A DNA stretch of 64,000 nt. It comes from Mycobacterium sp. MBM. Its GTDB lineage: Bacteria; Actinomycetota; Actinomycetes; Mycobacteriales; Mycobacteriaceae. The stretch spans positions 1 through 64,000 of the forward strand of contig JAKJHY010000013.1 of NCBI GenBank assembly GCA_021648845.1, read 5' to 3'. Every line of letters begins with the position of its first letter. The stretch's first letter is position 1. Both the position numbers and the translations under genes were made by a program. Of this stretch, positions 8,518 through 17,616 are shown one piece after another. Below the pieces are notes generated by a model that saw only the letters and a program-made list of their open reading frames with translations, made no database searches and was not told the DNA's origin.

Positions 8518-9548
8518 CAGGGTTCACCGCACCTTCCGGTGTTCTGGATGACCCAAGGGAAATGAGCGGTACGTCCCTGCAGGTCGGACACGCGGATCGA
8601 CACTCCGCAGATGTAGAGGTTGAGCCAGCTGCCGTAGGAACCCAGCCGCACGAGTTTGCGGTAATTCTGCGGCGTCTTCTGCAACACCAGATCCAGCCGG
8701 GCCAGATCGGTCTCGTTCGACAGCAGCGGCGCCAGCCGGGTCAGCTGATCCACCGTGCCCGACAACGCCGGACGGGCATCGGTGAGTAGATCGGCCAGCG
8801 ATGCCGTTCCGTTGTCCAGTGCGCTGATCGCTTCACCGATCGGGTCCCGCTCGGCGGCCAGTCCGGTCACCAGACGCTCCAGTCCGTCGATCGCGCCGGA
8901 GAACTGCTGGCCGTCCTTGCTCAGCACTGAGAGTGTGTCGTTGAGATTGTCGATGAGGCTCTCGACGGTCTGTCCGTTGTCCGCGATGGCGTTGGTGAAC
9001 GACGACGTCCGGGAGAAAAGCGACTCCAGATCCCCACCCTGGCCCTGCAGGATCTGGATCAGCGAGTTGGTCAGTGCGTTGACGTCAGCGGGGTTCAGTC
9101 CCTGGATTACCGGTTTGAGACCGCCCAGCAGCAGATCGAGATTGAGAGCGGGCTCGGTCTGCTCGACGCCGAAGCGGGTTCCCGGCGGGCGGATCCTGGT
9201 CGATCCAGGTTGATCGATGAGTTCGAGGTAGCGGTCGCCGACGAGGTTGAGGTAGCGCACGGCGACCTTGGTGTTCTCGGTCATCCGGATGGTGTCGTTG
9301 GCGTCGAATTCGACCAGCACGGTGTTGTCCGGCTGCAGTTCGACCTCGCGGACAGTGCCCACCCGGATACCGGAAACCCGCACCGAGTCACCGGATTTGA
9401 TGCTTGACGAGTCTGTGAAGACCGCCGAGTAACCGGCCGTCGAGCCGGAACGGTACTGGCTGAAGATCGCGAACAGCCCGGCGGTCAGGACGACCATGGT
9501 CAGTCCGAATGCGCCGAACTTCAGCGCCGTCTTGCTGAAACTGCTCAT
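8517..9548 (-). CDS. mceB: Mce family protein B
   Basis: This 343-residue protein has an anchor at about 11-28, an MlaD domain (about 36-115, with KSGDSVRVSGIRVGTV and VGDRYLELI), a helical region, and a compact C-terminal domain ending LNLYICGVSIRV. The conserved C-terminal Cys pair (YICG, GRCGEP) is typical of the B subunit. It overlaps mceA by four bases. Confidence 0.92.
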   Translation of the reverse strand: MSSFSKTALKFGAFGLTMVVLTAGLFAIFSQYRSGSTAGYSAVFTDSSSIKSGDSVRVSGIRVGTVREVELQPDNTVLVEFDANDTIRMTENTKVAVRYLNLVGDRYLELIDQPGSTRIRPPGTRFGVEQTEPALNLDLLLGGLKPVIQGLNPADVNALTNSLIQILQGQGGDLESLFSRTSSFTNAIADNGQTVESLIDNLNDTLSVLSKDGQQFSGAIDGLERLVTGLAAERDPIGEAISALDNGTASLADLLTDARPALSGTVDQLTRLAPLLSNETDLARLDLVLQKTPQNYRKLVRLGSYGSWLNLYICGVSIRVSDLQGRTAHFPWVIQNTGRCGEP

Positions 9549-10738
9549 CCGGGCTGGCCGATCTGCGGGGTGTTTCGTGGCGGTCCGTCGATCGGACCGA
9601 ACAACGCCTGCTTGAGGCCGTCGGAGTTCAACAGGAGTCCCTCGTTGCCGTACTGGGCGGGATTGGCGTTGACGTCGGTGATGACGAAGGGTGGATGCTT
9701 CTGGAAGGGCACCTTGGGCAGGTCAGTGCACTGCGGGCCGCCGGTGGCGGCAACCTTCGGCAAGTTCTGCGGGTAGCGGTACCGCTCCTGCCCGAGCACG
9801 ATCGTCTGCAGCAGCAGACCGCCGGGCAGCGGGGTGCCGGGCGCCTTCGCCAGCTGTATCGCTCCGCCGAGACCACAGGTCAACGCCGCGTTGTATTCGT
9901 TGGTCAGATCGGTGGTCGGTACCAGCAGGCGCATGGTGTCGGTGATGGCCTGGCGATTGCCGCCGATGACATCGTTACCGGTGTCGGCCAGTCCGATGAC
10001 GCTGATCAGCAACGCGTCCAGGTTGTCCTGCTCATCGAGCAACGTCTGGCTCAGGCGCGTCGACGCATCGACGGTGGCCACCAAGTCCGGCGCCGCATCG
10101 GCATACGCGTCGAACACCTCTGGAGCGACCGTGATCTCGTGCTCCATGGTCGGCAGGCTCGGGTCGATCTTCGCCAGGAAGCTGTCGAAATCGGAGAGCA
10201 TCTGCCCGATCTGGTCGCCGCGGCCATCCATGGCGGTGGCCAGCGCTCCCAGCGTCTCGTTCAATTTGGTCGGTTCGATCTTCTGCAACACAGTCGACAA
10301 CTGTTCGAAGACTGTGTTGATTTCCACGGTGACGTGACCGGCGTCGAGCACCTGCCCGGACGCCAACGCCTGCGGTGAAGGGTCCGCCGGCGGAATCAAC
10401 TCCACGAATTTCGAGCCGAACACGGTGGAGGAGGCGATGTCCACCTCCACATTGGCGGGGATGATGTCCATATACGACGGATCCATGGCCAGGTGCAGCT
10501 TGGCCCGGCCGTCGGGCAACGACTCAATCGACTCCACTGAGCCGACCAAAGCTCCGTGCAGCTTGACCTTGGCATCGGCGCTCATGACCAGGCCGGCACG
10601 TTCGGAAAGTACTGTCACCGGAACGGTTTTGGTGAAACTGCCGCGGAACAGTCCGATCGATACCGCGACGATCGCCAGCAGCACGCCAACTGTCGCCAGG
10701 CCGATCAACGGCGGTTTGATACTCGTACCCATCGCCAC
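9545..10738 (-). CDS. mceA: Mce family protein A
   Basis: This is the first Mce subunit, about 397 residues. An anchor at about 12-32 is followed by an MlaD domain (VKLHGALVGSVESI and FGSKFVELIPP), a helical region and a C-terminal segment. The coordinate uses a GTG at 10738. An ATG two codons downstream (10732) sits at a better distance from an AGGGAG ribosome site and may be the real start. The operon context (yrbE genes directly upstream, mceB overlapping downstream) makes the assignment firm. Which numbered mce paralogue it is cannot be told here. Confidence 0.92.
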   Translation of the reverse strand: MAMGTSIKPPLIGLATVGVLLAIVAVSIGLFRGSFTKTVPVTVLSERAGLVMSADAKVKLHGALVGSVESIESLPDGRAKLHLAMDPSYMDIIPANVEVDIASSTVFGSKFVELIPPADPSPQALASGQVLDAGHVTVEINTVFEQLSTVLQKIEPTKLNETLGALATAMDGRGDQIGQMLSDFDSFLAKIDPSLPTMEHEITVAPEVFDAYADAAPDLVATVDASTRLSQTLLDEQDNLDALLISVIGLADTGNDVIGGNRQAITDTMRLLVPTTDLTNEYNAALTCGLGGAIQLAKAPGTPLPGGLLLQTIVLGQERYRYPQNLPKVAATGGPQCTDLPKVPFQKHPPFVITDVNANPAQYGNEGLLLNSDGLKQALFGPIDGPPRNTPQIGQPG

Positions 10739-10747
10739 GTGTGCTCC

Positions 10748-11596
10748 CTATCCCGACAGATTGAAGTTGCCGTTGGAGCCGTAGATCGACAGCGACACCA
10801 GCAGCGTCACCGAGATCACGACGATGAGCGAGGTGCGGACGGCATTGCCCACCGCGACACCGACGCCGGACGGTCCACCGCTGGCGAAGTAGCCGAAATA
10901 GGTGTGCACCAGCAATACCGCTATGGCCATCAGGATGGCCTGCAGGAACGACCACAGCAGATCCATCGGGTTGAGGAAGGTGGAGAAGTAGTGGTTGTAC
11001 AGGCCCGCCGACTGACCGAAGAGCCCGACCGTGGTCAGCTTGCTGGCCGCGAACGACAGGATGACCGCGATCGAGTAGAGCGGGGTGATGGCGATCATCC
11101 CAGCGACGATTCGCGTGCTTACCAGGTACTCGACAGGCCGGATCGCCATGGCGTCCAGGGCGTCGATCTCCTCGTTGATGCGCATGGCGCCCAGCTGTGC
11201 GGTCACGCCCGCGCCGAAGGTGGCAGCCAGGCCGATGCCGGCGACGACGGGAGCCGAGATCCGCACGTTGATGAAAGCGGCCAGGAAGCCGGTCAGCGCC
11301 TCGATACCGATGTCGCCGAGCGAGCTGTAGCCCTGGACGGCCAGGGTTCCGCCGGCCGCCAGCGTCAGAAATCCGACGATCACGACGGTTCCGCCGATCA
11401 TGGCCAGAGTGCCGGCACCCATGCTGATCTCCGCGATGAGTCGGATGATTTCGCGGCGGTAGTGCACGAAGGCGTGCGGAACGCCGGCCAGTGCGCGGCC
11501 GTAGAACATGGTGTGTTCGCCGATGCGGCCGAGGGCGCCGACCGGCCGTTTGAGCTCGCGGACCAGGTACGGGTGAAGCGATCGCGTTGCGGTCAT
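10748..11596 (-). CDS. yrbEB: YrbE-type Mce permease subunit B (MlaE family)
   Basis: This 282-residue integral membrane protein has five to six hydrophobic helices and the MlaE family loop (EEIDALDAMAIRPVEYL). With YrbEA it forms the inner-membrane permease of the Mce ABC importer, energised by an MceG-type ATPase encoded elsewhere. It starts four bases after the yrbEA stop. Confidence 0.94.
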   Translation of the reverse strand: MTATRSLHPYLVRELKRPVGALGRIGEHTMFYGRALAGVPHAFVHYRREIIRLIAEISMGAGTLAMIGGTVVIVGFLTLAAGGTLAVQGYSSLGDIGIEALTGFLAAFINVRISAPVVAGIGLAATFGAGVTAQLGAMRINEEIDALDAMAIRPVEYLVSTRIVAGMIAITPLYSIAVILSFAASKLTTVGLFGQSAGLYNHYFSTFLNPMDLLWSFLQAILMAIAVLLVHTYFGYFASGGPSGVGVAVGNAVRTSLIVVISVTLLVSLSIYGSNGNFNLSG

Positions 11597-11600
11597 CGGC

Positions 11601-12413
11601 CTAGTCCGCGGTCATCTGGATGCCGATGGCGGTGACCAGCACGTTCACCACGAACAGGGCCATGAAGGCGTAGACCACGGTTTCGTTGACCGCGTTGCCC
11701 ACCGCTTTGGCGCCGCCGCTGTTGATCATCAGGCCGCGGTAGCAGGCCACCAGACCTGCGATCAAGCCGAACAATCCCGCCTTGACGCACGAGATGATCA
11801 CCTCAGGCACACCCGTGAGCAGCGTGATGCCTGCGGCGAACGCACCGGGATTGACGCCCTGGATGAAGATCGAGAACACGTAGCCGCCGAGGATGCCGAT
11901 GATGACCACGAGGCTGTTCAGCAACAGCGCAACCAGCCCGGATGCGAGCATCCGGGGTGTCACCAGCCGTTGGACGGGGTTGATGCCCAGGACCTCCATG
12001 GCGTCGATCTCTTCACGGACAGTCCGAGACCCCAGATCTGCACACATCGCGGTGGCCCCGGCGCCGGCGACGATCAGCACGGTGACCATCGGGCCGACCT
12101 GGGTGACGGCACCGAAGGCCGCCCCGGCGCCGGAGAGATCCGCCGCCCCCAGCTCGCGCAGCAGGATGTTCAAGGTGAAGCTGACCAGGACGGTGAAGGG
12201 AACCGCGACCAGGATCGTGGGCATCAGCGAGACCCGCGCGACAAACCAGGACTGCTCGATGAACTCGCGCCCTTGGAAGGGCCGCTGGAAGATGAACTTG
12301 AACGCGTCGGCGGACATGGCAAGCAGACCGCCGATGGCTCTCATCGGACCCGGCCCGCCCGCCCGGAAGATCGGAATTCCCGCCGACCACCGGTCCTGGA
12401 CTTTGTTCACCAT
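11601..12413 (-). CDS. yrbEA: YrbE-type Mce permease subunit A (MlaE family)
   Basis: From the ATG at 12413 (270 residues) the protein has the MlaE core, with a REEIDAMEVLGINPVQRL loop and several transmembrane helices (NSLVVIIGILGGYVFS and others). The open frame extends to 12524, but the extra 37 residues look non-membrane and unlike the family. A GGAGG lies 11 bases upstream of the ATG. This is the first gene of the operon and is divergent from the SDR at 12618. Confidence 0.92.
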   Translation of the reverse strand: MVNKVQDRWSAGIPIFRAGGPGPMRAIGGLLAMSADAFKFIFQRPFQGREFIEQSWFVARVSLMPTILVAVPFTVLVSFTLNILLRELGAADLSGAGAAFGAVTQVGPMVTVLIVAGAGATAMCADLGSRTVREEIDAMEVLGINPVQRLVTPRMLASGLVALLLNSLVVIIGILGGYVFSIFIQGVNPGAFAAGITLLTGVPEVIISCVKAGLFGLIAGLVACYRGLMINSGGAKAVGNAVNETVVYAFMALFVVNVLVTAIGIQMTAD

Positions 12414-12498
12414 GTACCGAAGAACCTCCACGACTGGTTCTGTCGAACCACACAACCGGCCTGTCGGCACGCTGACCTCAGAACGGTGACAGCCCGGC

Positions 12499-12517
12499 AT
12501 GATGTGCGACACACCAT
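12499..12517. promoter_or_regulatory. imperfect palindrome in the mce/SDR divergent promoter region
   Basis: ATGATGTG-CGA-CACACCAT is an inverted repeat with one mismatch per arm and a 3-base centre. It lies about 85 bases upstream of yrbEA and 100 upstream of the SDR. It is a candidate regulator site; the regulator is unknown. Confidence 0.35.
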
Positions 12518-12617
12518 GTCCCATCCACCGGGAGCCATCACACGGCAGACGGCGTCGGCACGGGAACGTAGCGTCTGCCGATACGTCCGAGCGTCACCCC
12601 ATGACAGGAGCCGAGCT

Positions 12618-13448
12618 GTGTCCGTCCCCACCCTTTCGCCGTCGCCCAACCTTGCGCGCTATGCCGGACGTCGCGTGGTGATCACCGGTGGGGGTTCAGG
12701 CATCGGTCAGGCCTGTGTGCTGCGGATGCTGGCCGAGGGTGGCCGCGTCGTCGCCGTGGACATCAGCGCCGATGGCCTGCAGGACACCGTCGCCAAGGCC
12801 GGCGACGTGGACGGCCGACTCACAACGGTGGTGATGAACATCGCCGACGAGGAATCGGTCGAGGCCGGAATCCGCGAGGGGCTCGCGGCACTTGGTGGAC
12901 TGGACACTTTGGTCAACGCGGCGGGCATCCTGCGCTCGTCGCATCTGGCGCAGACCACCCTGGCCGACTTCGAACAGGTGTTGCGGATCAACCTGGTGGG
13001 GACGTTTCTGGTGACCCGAGCCGCCATTGCGGCGTTGCATGAGGGCAACGGTCCTTCGGTGGTGAACTTCAGCTCGACCTCGGCGCACTTCGCTCATCCG
13101 TACATGGCGGCGTACGCGGCCTCTAAAGGGGGCGTGCTGTCCATGACACACGCCTGGGCCTCCGAGTTTGCCAAGGCCGGCATCCGTTTCAATTCTGTTC
13201 AGCCGGGTTCGATCTCGTCTGGTATGACGGATGGGACCGGCGCCGCCCGCCAGAGCGTGGGCCCCGGCCTGCCCGAGGACGCCGACTACAGTCTGTTCGC
13301 CAAGGTGGCGCCGATGCTGCCGTTGAGCGACGGCGCCATCTTCGCCCGGCCCGATTCGGTGGCCGCAGTCGTGGCCATGCTGGGTTGTGACGACGCGTAT
13401 TTCGTCACCGGCACGGAAGTGCGGGTCGACGGCGGCTCGCACATGTAA
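12618..13448 (+). CDS. short-chain dehydrogenase/reductase
   Basis: This 276-residue classical SDR starts at the GTG 12618, with AGGAG seven bases upstream. Seen motifs are TGGGSGIG near residue 25, NAAG, a catalytic Ser in NFSSTSAHF and YAASK. The NAD(P)-dependent oxidation or reduction of an alcohol/ketone is expected; the substrate is not deducible. It is transcribed divergently from the mce operon, which suggests its substrate may be related to the imported lipid. Confidence 0.85.
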   Translation: MSVPTLSPSPNLARYAGRRVVITGGGSGIGQACVLRMLAEGGRVVAVDISADGLQDTVAKAGDVDGRLTTVVMNIADEESVEAGIREGLAALGGLDTLVNAAGILRSSHLAQTTLADFEQVLRINLVGTFLVTRAAIAALHEGNGPSVVNFSSTSAHFAHPYMAAYAASKGGVLSMTHAWASEFAKAGIRFNSVQPGSISSGMTDGTGAARQSVGPGLPEDADYSLFAKVAPMLPLSDGAIFARPDSVAAVVAMLGCDDAYFVTGTEVRVDGGSHM

Positions 13449-13480
13449 CGGCGGTCGAAGTCATCCGCGAAAGGATCGAC

Positions 13481-13930
13481 ATGAGGGTTCTCGCACTGGC
13501 GTGCGCAGTCCCGGCCCTGGCCGCGGCGGCACTGACCGCTGCGCCTGTCGGTGGCGCCGAGACGTTCTTCGCCAACTACCAGCTGGTGATTCCGGCTCGA
13601 TACGATTTCCATACCTGGGCCTGGTCGGTCTCGCACTGCATACCGGCCGCCGAGAACTGCCGAGTCATCGGCGCTATGCCGATGCCCACCGCCAAGGCGT
13701 TCGAGTACTCCGGTCAGGCTCAACTCGTCGACGGTCGCTACACGCTGACAGTTGACGTTCCGGACGGGTTGCGTTGCGGCAACGTGTATTACGGACCGGT
13801 GGCCGCGACCCGGGACGTCTACTCCTGGGATGCGGTGACCATGCAGGGCACGTTGACATCCTCTTTTGCCGCCGGATGCGACGGCGCGCCAGGCACCTTG
13901 ACCTATCCCTTCTCGCTGGTGCGGCTCTGA
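13481..13930 (+). CDS. secreted protein of unknown function
   Basis: This 149-residue protein has a signal peptide (MRVLALACAV to VGGAE). The mature part contains four Cys (SHCIPAAENC, GLRCGN, AGCDG) and a beta-rich pattern. It follows the SDR by 32 bases and is probably on the same transcript. A related layout, a small secreted protein near mce genes, is seen at 2629-3135. No function is assigned. Confidence 0.7.
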   Translation: MRVLALACAVPALAAAALTAAPVGGAETFFANYQLVIPARYDFHTWAWSVSHCIPAAENCRVIGAMPMPTAKAFEYSGQAQLVDGRYTLTVDVPDGLRCGNVYYGPVAATRDVYSWDAVTMQGTLTSSFAAGCDGAPGTLTYPFSLVRL

Positions 13931-13983
13931 ACGGAGCACCACCGGGACAACCCATTTCGCTGGGGTCGGTCTGTCCGACGAGA

Positions 13984-14017
13984 ATGCCGGCGCAGTTCAC
14001 ACGAACTGCGCCGGCAT
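13984..14017. terminator. strong bidirectional hairpin terminator
   Basis: A perfect 15-bp stem, ATGCCGGCGCAGTTC / GAACTGCGCCGGCAT with loop ACAC, sits between convergent genes and is followed by a short T-rich run (CATCTTT). Confidence 0.85.
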
Positions 14018-14028
14018 CATCTTTCGGG

Positions 14029-15780
14029 TTACACAGCGACGGTGCTTGCCACGTTGAGGTTCACGGTGCGCACAGGGTCGCCGTTGTACTTCTTGAACAG
14101 ATTCAGCACGTTGAACCTGCCGTCGGTGGCGACGACCTGGAATGAGTCGTCCCCGCCGATCTCGGCGAAAGCTTGATCGGGCGTGTAGGTGAATTGACCG
14201 GTAACCGCGTCGATCGAGACCGTGCCATGCTTGGGTTGCCTGACGATTTGGTATCGCACCTCCGGGCGCACCACCTCACCGGTGAGCACGCCTGTCGCGG
14301 CGCCGGTCGCATCGAGGGTGCTTTCGCTGATGACGGTCCCCCGCACACCCTTCAGGTCACCGGTGCCCAGGTGCGGCTGCAATTGCGCCACCGAGCGTTC
14401 CTGCGTTGCCGAGAGCAGTACACCCTCGAAGTCCAACGTCACATCGCCCGTTCCCAGACCATCGATGGTGACTTCGCCGATCTCCTTACCGGTATAGGTC
14501 ACGGCGCCGGACGAACCGATGTAGACGCAGGTGATGTCCACGGCGTCGGGGGCGTGCCAGTTGCTGCCCGGTTCGGTGCCCAGATACGCATCGTTCATGA
14601 ACGGCAGCCCGGTAAATCCATCTACAACCGCGCAGTCGCAGTCCGGCTCCGGAGTCCTCGGCTGAGCCGGGAACGCAAAGACATTGGCCCGGATCTGGAC
14701 CTTCTTGCCCATCTCATCCGGATCGACAGCATCGACGTTCCCGGTGATGACGCCGTCCGCCTGCTGCTGACCGATGTTCACCGCGCCGATTGTGGGCGCC
14801 TGGTTGAAGAAGGTCCTCCGCACCAAGGCCAGCACGGCCCATGCGAACGGAGCCTGCACTGAGGGCGCCGAGGGGCCCAATGCCGTGAACGGCCGGAAGA
14901 TCGCGTCGACGAATCGATGCACCGCATCGGCGATCCGAGCGACGGGATTCGACGCTGCCACCGCCGTGGGAATCGCCGCAGCTACCCCAGTTGGGCCTTC
15001 CGTGGGCACACCCGCCGCCGGTGTGGACGCCGACCAACCCGCCACCGATCGGGCCGACGCTGTCGACATCGGAGCGGCCACCCGAGCGGTCCTGGCTACG
15101 GGCGGAGCGGCCGGTGCCGTCACCGCTGGCGAACCAATGGCTGCGCGCGGGGTCGTGTCGTGTGCGCCAGCATCCGAATCCGGGGACGGGTCGCGCTTCT
15201 CGATGGTCATCGCGGCCCGCGGCCTGAACTTTTTCTTGATCGGGTCTTCAGTATCGGAGTCTAGCGGGACAGTCGTCTGAAGCGGAAGCTCTTGCGGTGT
15301 AGAATTTTTCGAGTCCACGTCTGCCTCAGAAACATCGTCGACACCCGGTCCAGTTGCTGCATCGTCGGCCACTTCTTCGGCGACGTTCATCACGTCACCG
15401 TCGTCGTCGGGCGACGCCGTCCTGACGGAACGCGGTGGCGACGAAGTCTTGCGGTCGTCACTGTCGTCGTCCGGGCCGGAATTTCGTGTCGAGAGTGTCG
15501 ACCTCGGCCCGGCGTCCCCACCCGGCCGCATGGCAGTGGACGAGGAACTGGCTGAACTCGACGAACTGGTCGAGCTACCGGCGGAATCCGACGAGTCGTC
15601 GGCGAAGGCAACCCCGTGACCAGCGGCGACTGCGGCGAGCAGCCATGCCGAAACCGTCAGGCTCCCATAGCCGACGGTTCGCGCTGCCGTCTTGGTGCCT
15701 CGGCCCGCCCGTGGAGTCATCCGCGGAACGCGGTCTGGCCTCCCGTCCGCTGGTGAGTCTGCAGTGGAGACTTGAAACAT
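14029..15780 (-). CDS. large secreted Ser-rich Ig-like/cadherin-like repeat protein
   Basis: The ATG at 15780 has a good AGGAGG site nine bases upstream and gives 583 residues; the open frame continues to 15819. A signal/anchor segment (SLTVSAWLLAAVAAGHGVAFA) precedes a Ser-rich stretch, then an acidic Pro/Ala/Thr linker to about 290, then a C-terminal beta-sandwich region. That region includes the Ig/VCBS-like signature GTVSIDAVTGQFTYTP and VVATDG. Mycobacteria have a family of such exported proteins of unknown role. It lies between the bidirectional terminator and the PadR operator region. Confidence 0.7.
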   Translation of the reverse strand: MFQVSTADSPADGRPDRVPRMTPRAGRGTKTAARTVGYGSLTVSAWLLAAVAAGHGVAFADDSSDSAGSSTSSSSSASSSSTAMRPGGDAGPRSTLSTRNSGPDDDSDDRKTSSPPRSVRTASPDDDGDVMNVAEEVADDAATGPGVDDVSEADVDSKNSTPQELPLQTTVPLDSDTEDPIKKKFRPRAAMTIEKRDPSPDSDAGAHDTTPRAAIGSPAVTAPAAPPVARTARVAAPMSTASARSVAGWSASTPAAGVPTEGPTGVAAAIPTAVAASNPVARIADAVHRFVDAIFRPFTALGPSAPSVQAPFAWAVLALVRRTFFNQAPTIGAVNIGQQQADGVITGNVDAVDPDEMGKKVQIRANVFAFPAQPRTPEPDCDCAVVDGFTGLPFMNDAYLGTEPGSNWHAPDAVDITCVYIGSSGAVTYTGKEIGEVTIDGLGTGDVTLDFEGVLLSATQERSVAQLQPHLGTGDLKGVRGTVISESTLDATGAATGVLTGEVVRPEVRYQIVRQPKHGTVSIDAVTGQFTYTPDQAFAEIGGDDSFQVVATDGRFNVLNLFKKYNGDPVRTVNLNVASTVAV

Positions 15781-15889
15781 CGGCGGTGCCCTCCTGGTCA
15801 GATCAGTGACACCGAACACTTTGTATCAAGAAAGTGATCTGTTGCTCACTGTGTCCCGATGAGCGGATGGTCGCCTATTACCACTGGCC

Positions 15890-15920
15890 GACCCAACCGT
15901 ATCAATGATACGGTTGGGTC
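15890..15920. promoter_or_regulatory. 31-bp perfect palindrome abutting the padR start codon
   Basis: Two 15-base arms, 15890-15904 and 15906-15920, are exactly complementary around a central A. The right arm contains TGATACGGT, which reads as an extended -10 (TGN-TANNNT) ending six bases before the ATG at 15921. The gene is therefore probably leaderless and its promoter would be covered by a dimer bound here. Autoregulation by the PadR protein is the simplest reading. Confidence 0.65.
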
Positions 15921-16538
15921 ATGTCCGAGGGTTCCCGCCTTACCCACCTGTCCTATGTGGTGCTGGGCGTGATCGCGGTGCGCGGATCCACCACCTCGTA
16001 TCAGCTCAAGCAGTACGTCGCCGAGTCCATCGCCTATCTCTGGCCGCTGCAACACGCGACGCTCTACCGCGAACCACGCCGACTGGAGGGCGCCGGACTG
16101 CTGCAATCCGAGACCGAAGGGGGTGGGCGGAAGCGCCAGTTCTTCACGATCACCGACAAAGGCCTTGACTGTCTTCGCGATTGGCTTCGCGACCCCACGA
16201 CATCGTTACCCGCCGAACTCCATGACGAAGCGCTGCTCAAACTGCATTTCGGTGAGCTTGTCGACCCCGCAAGCATGCGTGAACTGGCCGAGCACCAGAT
16301 CGTGGAACGTAAAGCGCGCCTTGCCTATTACGCCGATCTTGAGCGTCGCTATCAGGACCGCCCCGACCTCGGCTATCCGCTGGCAACGCTGAAGGCCGGT
16401 CAGATGATCGAAAAGGCCTCCATCGCCTTCTGGCGCGAGATCGCCGAGACCGCCGACGAACTGGCGCCCGCACGTCCGGGCGCCCGTGCACACACCGCGC
16501 TGTCCCCCATCCATACCCATCAGCCCGAACGAAAGTGA
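15921..16538 (+). CDS. PadR-family transcriptional regulator
   Basis: This 205-residue protein has an N-terminal winged helix (about 8-80). It carries the PadR pattern, with TSYQLKQYV, a Tyr-Arg-Glu recognition segment (ATLYREPRRLEGAGLL) and the wing GGGRKRQFFTITDKG. A helical C-terminal dimerisation domain follows (Vir_Act_alpha_C-like). It probably represses its own promoter through the adjacent palindrome and controls the downstream oxidase seven bases on. Confidence 0.88.
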   Translation: MSEGSRLTHLSYVVLGVIAVRGSTTSYQLKQYVAESIAYLWPLQHATLYREPRRLEGAGLLQSETEGGGRKRQFFTITDKGLDCLRDWLRDPTTSLPAELHDEALLKLHFGELVDPASMRELAEHQIVERKARLAYYADLERRYQDRPDLGYPLATLKAGQMIEKASIAFWREIAETADELAPARPGARAHTALSPIHTHQPERK

Positions 16539-16545
16539 CTGCCCC

Positions 16546-17529
16546 ATGGCCCTGCCCGAAATCTTGCGCGACCTGACGCTACCCGTCGTCGCGTCGCCGC
16601 TGTTCATCTGCTCGGGCCCGGAGCTGGTGATCGCCCAGTGCAGTGCCGGCGTGGTGGGCTCCTTCCCCGCCCTCAATGCGCGCCCCGCACCCGCGCTGCG
16701 CGAGTGGCTGGAACTGATCTCCACCACCTTGGAGCGCCGCCGTCATGACCATCCCGAACTGACGACGGCCCCGTACGCCGTCAACCAGATCGTGCACAAG
16801 TCCAACGAACGCCTGGAAGAGGATGTCCAGGCGTGTGTCGACTACAAGGTGCCGATCGTGATCACCTCACTGGGCGCCCGCGCAGACGTCAACGATGCCA
16901 TCCACTCCTACGGCGGGATCGTGCTGCACGATGTCATCAACGACACCTTCGCCCGCAAGGCCGTCGACAAGGGTGCCGACGGATTGATCGCGGTGGCCGC
17001 CGGGGCAGGCGGGCACGCCGGCACCATCTCGCCGTTCGCGCTCGTGCAGGAGATCCGGGCCTGGTTCGACGGCCCGTTGTTGCTGTCTGGCGCCATCGGT
17101 CACGGCAGATCGATTCTGGCAGCGCAGGCCGCCGGAGCGGACCTGGCCTATATCGGTTCGGCTTTCCTGGCCACCAGCGAGGCGCGCACCGAACCGGCCT
17201 ACAAGCAGATGGTCACCTCCAGCGGTGCCAGCGATATCGTGTATTCGAACCTGTTCACCGGGGTGCACGGCAACTATCTGCGCGGCTCGATCGAAGCGGC
17301 CGGCCTGGACCCGGAGAACCTGCCGCAGTCCGATCCGTCGCAGATGGACTTCGGTTCGGGCGGCAACACCGATGCCAAGGCATGGAAGGACATCTGGGGC
17401 GCCGGCCAGGGCATCGGCCCGATTCGCGAAGTCACCTCCACGGCGCATTTGGTGCAGCGACTGGGCCGCGAGTACGCCGAGGCCCGCAGTCGACTGCTCG
17501 CCGAGAGCGCCGCGCCGGCCGGCGTCTGA
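16546..17529 (+). CDS. nitronate monooxygenase-like FMN enzyme
   Basis: This 327-residue TIM barrel of the 2-nitropropane dioxygenase/nitronate monooxygenase family starts at the ATG 16546. Seen family features include PLFICSGPELVIAQC at the N-terminus, AAGAGGHAG (FMN phosphate and active-site His) and AGADLAYIGSAFLA. Members oxidise alkyl nitronates, although several act on other substrates. It follows padR by seven bases, so the two form an operon. Confidence 0.85.
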   Translation: MALPEILRDLTLPVVASPLFICSGPELVIAQCSAGVVGSFPALNARPAPALREWLELISTTLERRRHDHPELTTAPYAVNQIVHKSNERLEEDVQACVDYKVPIVITSLGARADVNDAIHSYGGIVLHDVINDTFARKAVDKGADGLIAVAAGAGGHAGTISPFALVQEIRAWFDGPLLLSGAIGHGRSILAAQAAGADLAYIGSAFLATSEARTEPAYKQMVTSSGASDIVYSNLFTGVHGNYLRGSIEAAGLDPENLPQSDPSQMDFGSGGNTDAKAWKDIWGAGQGIGPIREVTSTAHLVQRLGREYAEARSRLLAESAAPAGV

Positions 17530-17536
17530 GATCACC

Positions 17537-17564
17537 GGTCCGCCCACGACGCCGTGGGCGGACC
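17537..17564. terminator. hairpin terminator after the oxidase gene
   Basis: GGTCCGCCCACG, loop ACGC and CGTGGGCGGACC form a perfect 12-bp stem eight bases after the stop codon, between convergent genes. Confidence 0.75.
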
Positions 17565-17616
17565 TGCGCCGGCGCGCGATATGGCGATCTCGTCCGCTTG
17601 GGCACCCCCGCCACCC

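Noticed and set aside
10556..11635. A 359-codon plus-strand frame over mceA and yrbEB
   Set aside because: Asp/Arg/His-rich reverse reading of two well-supported genes.
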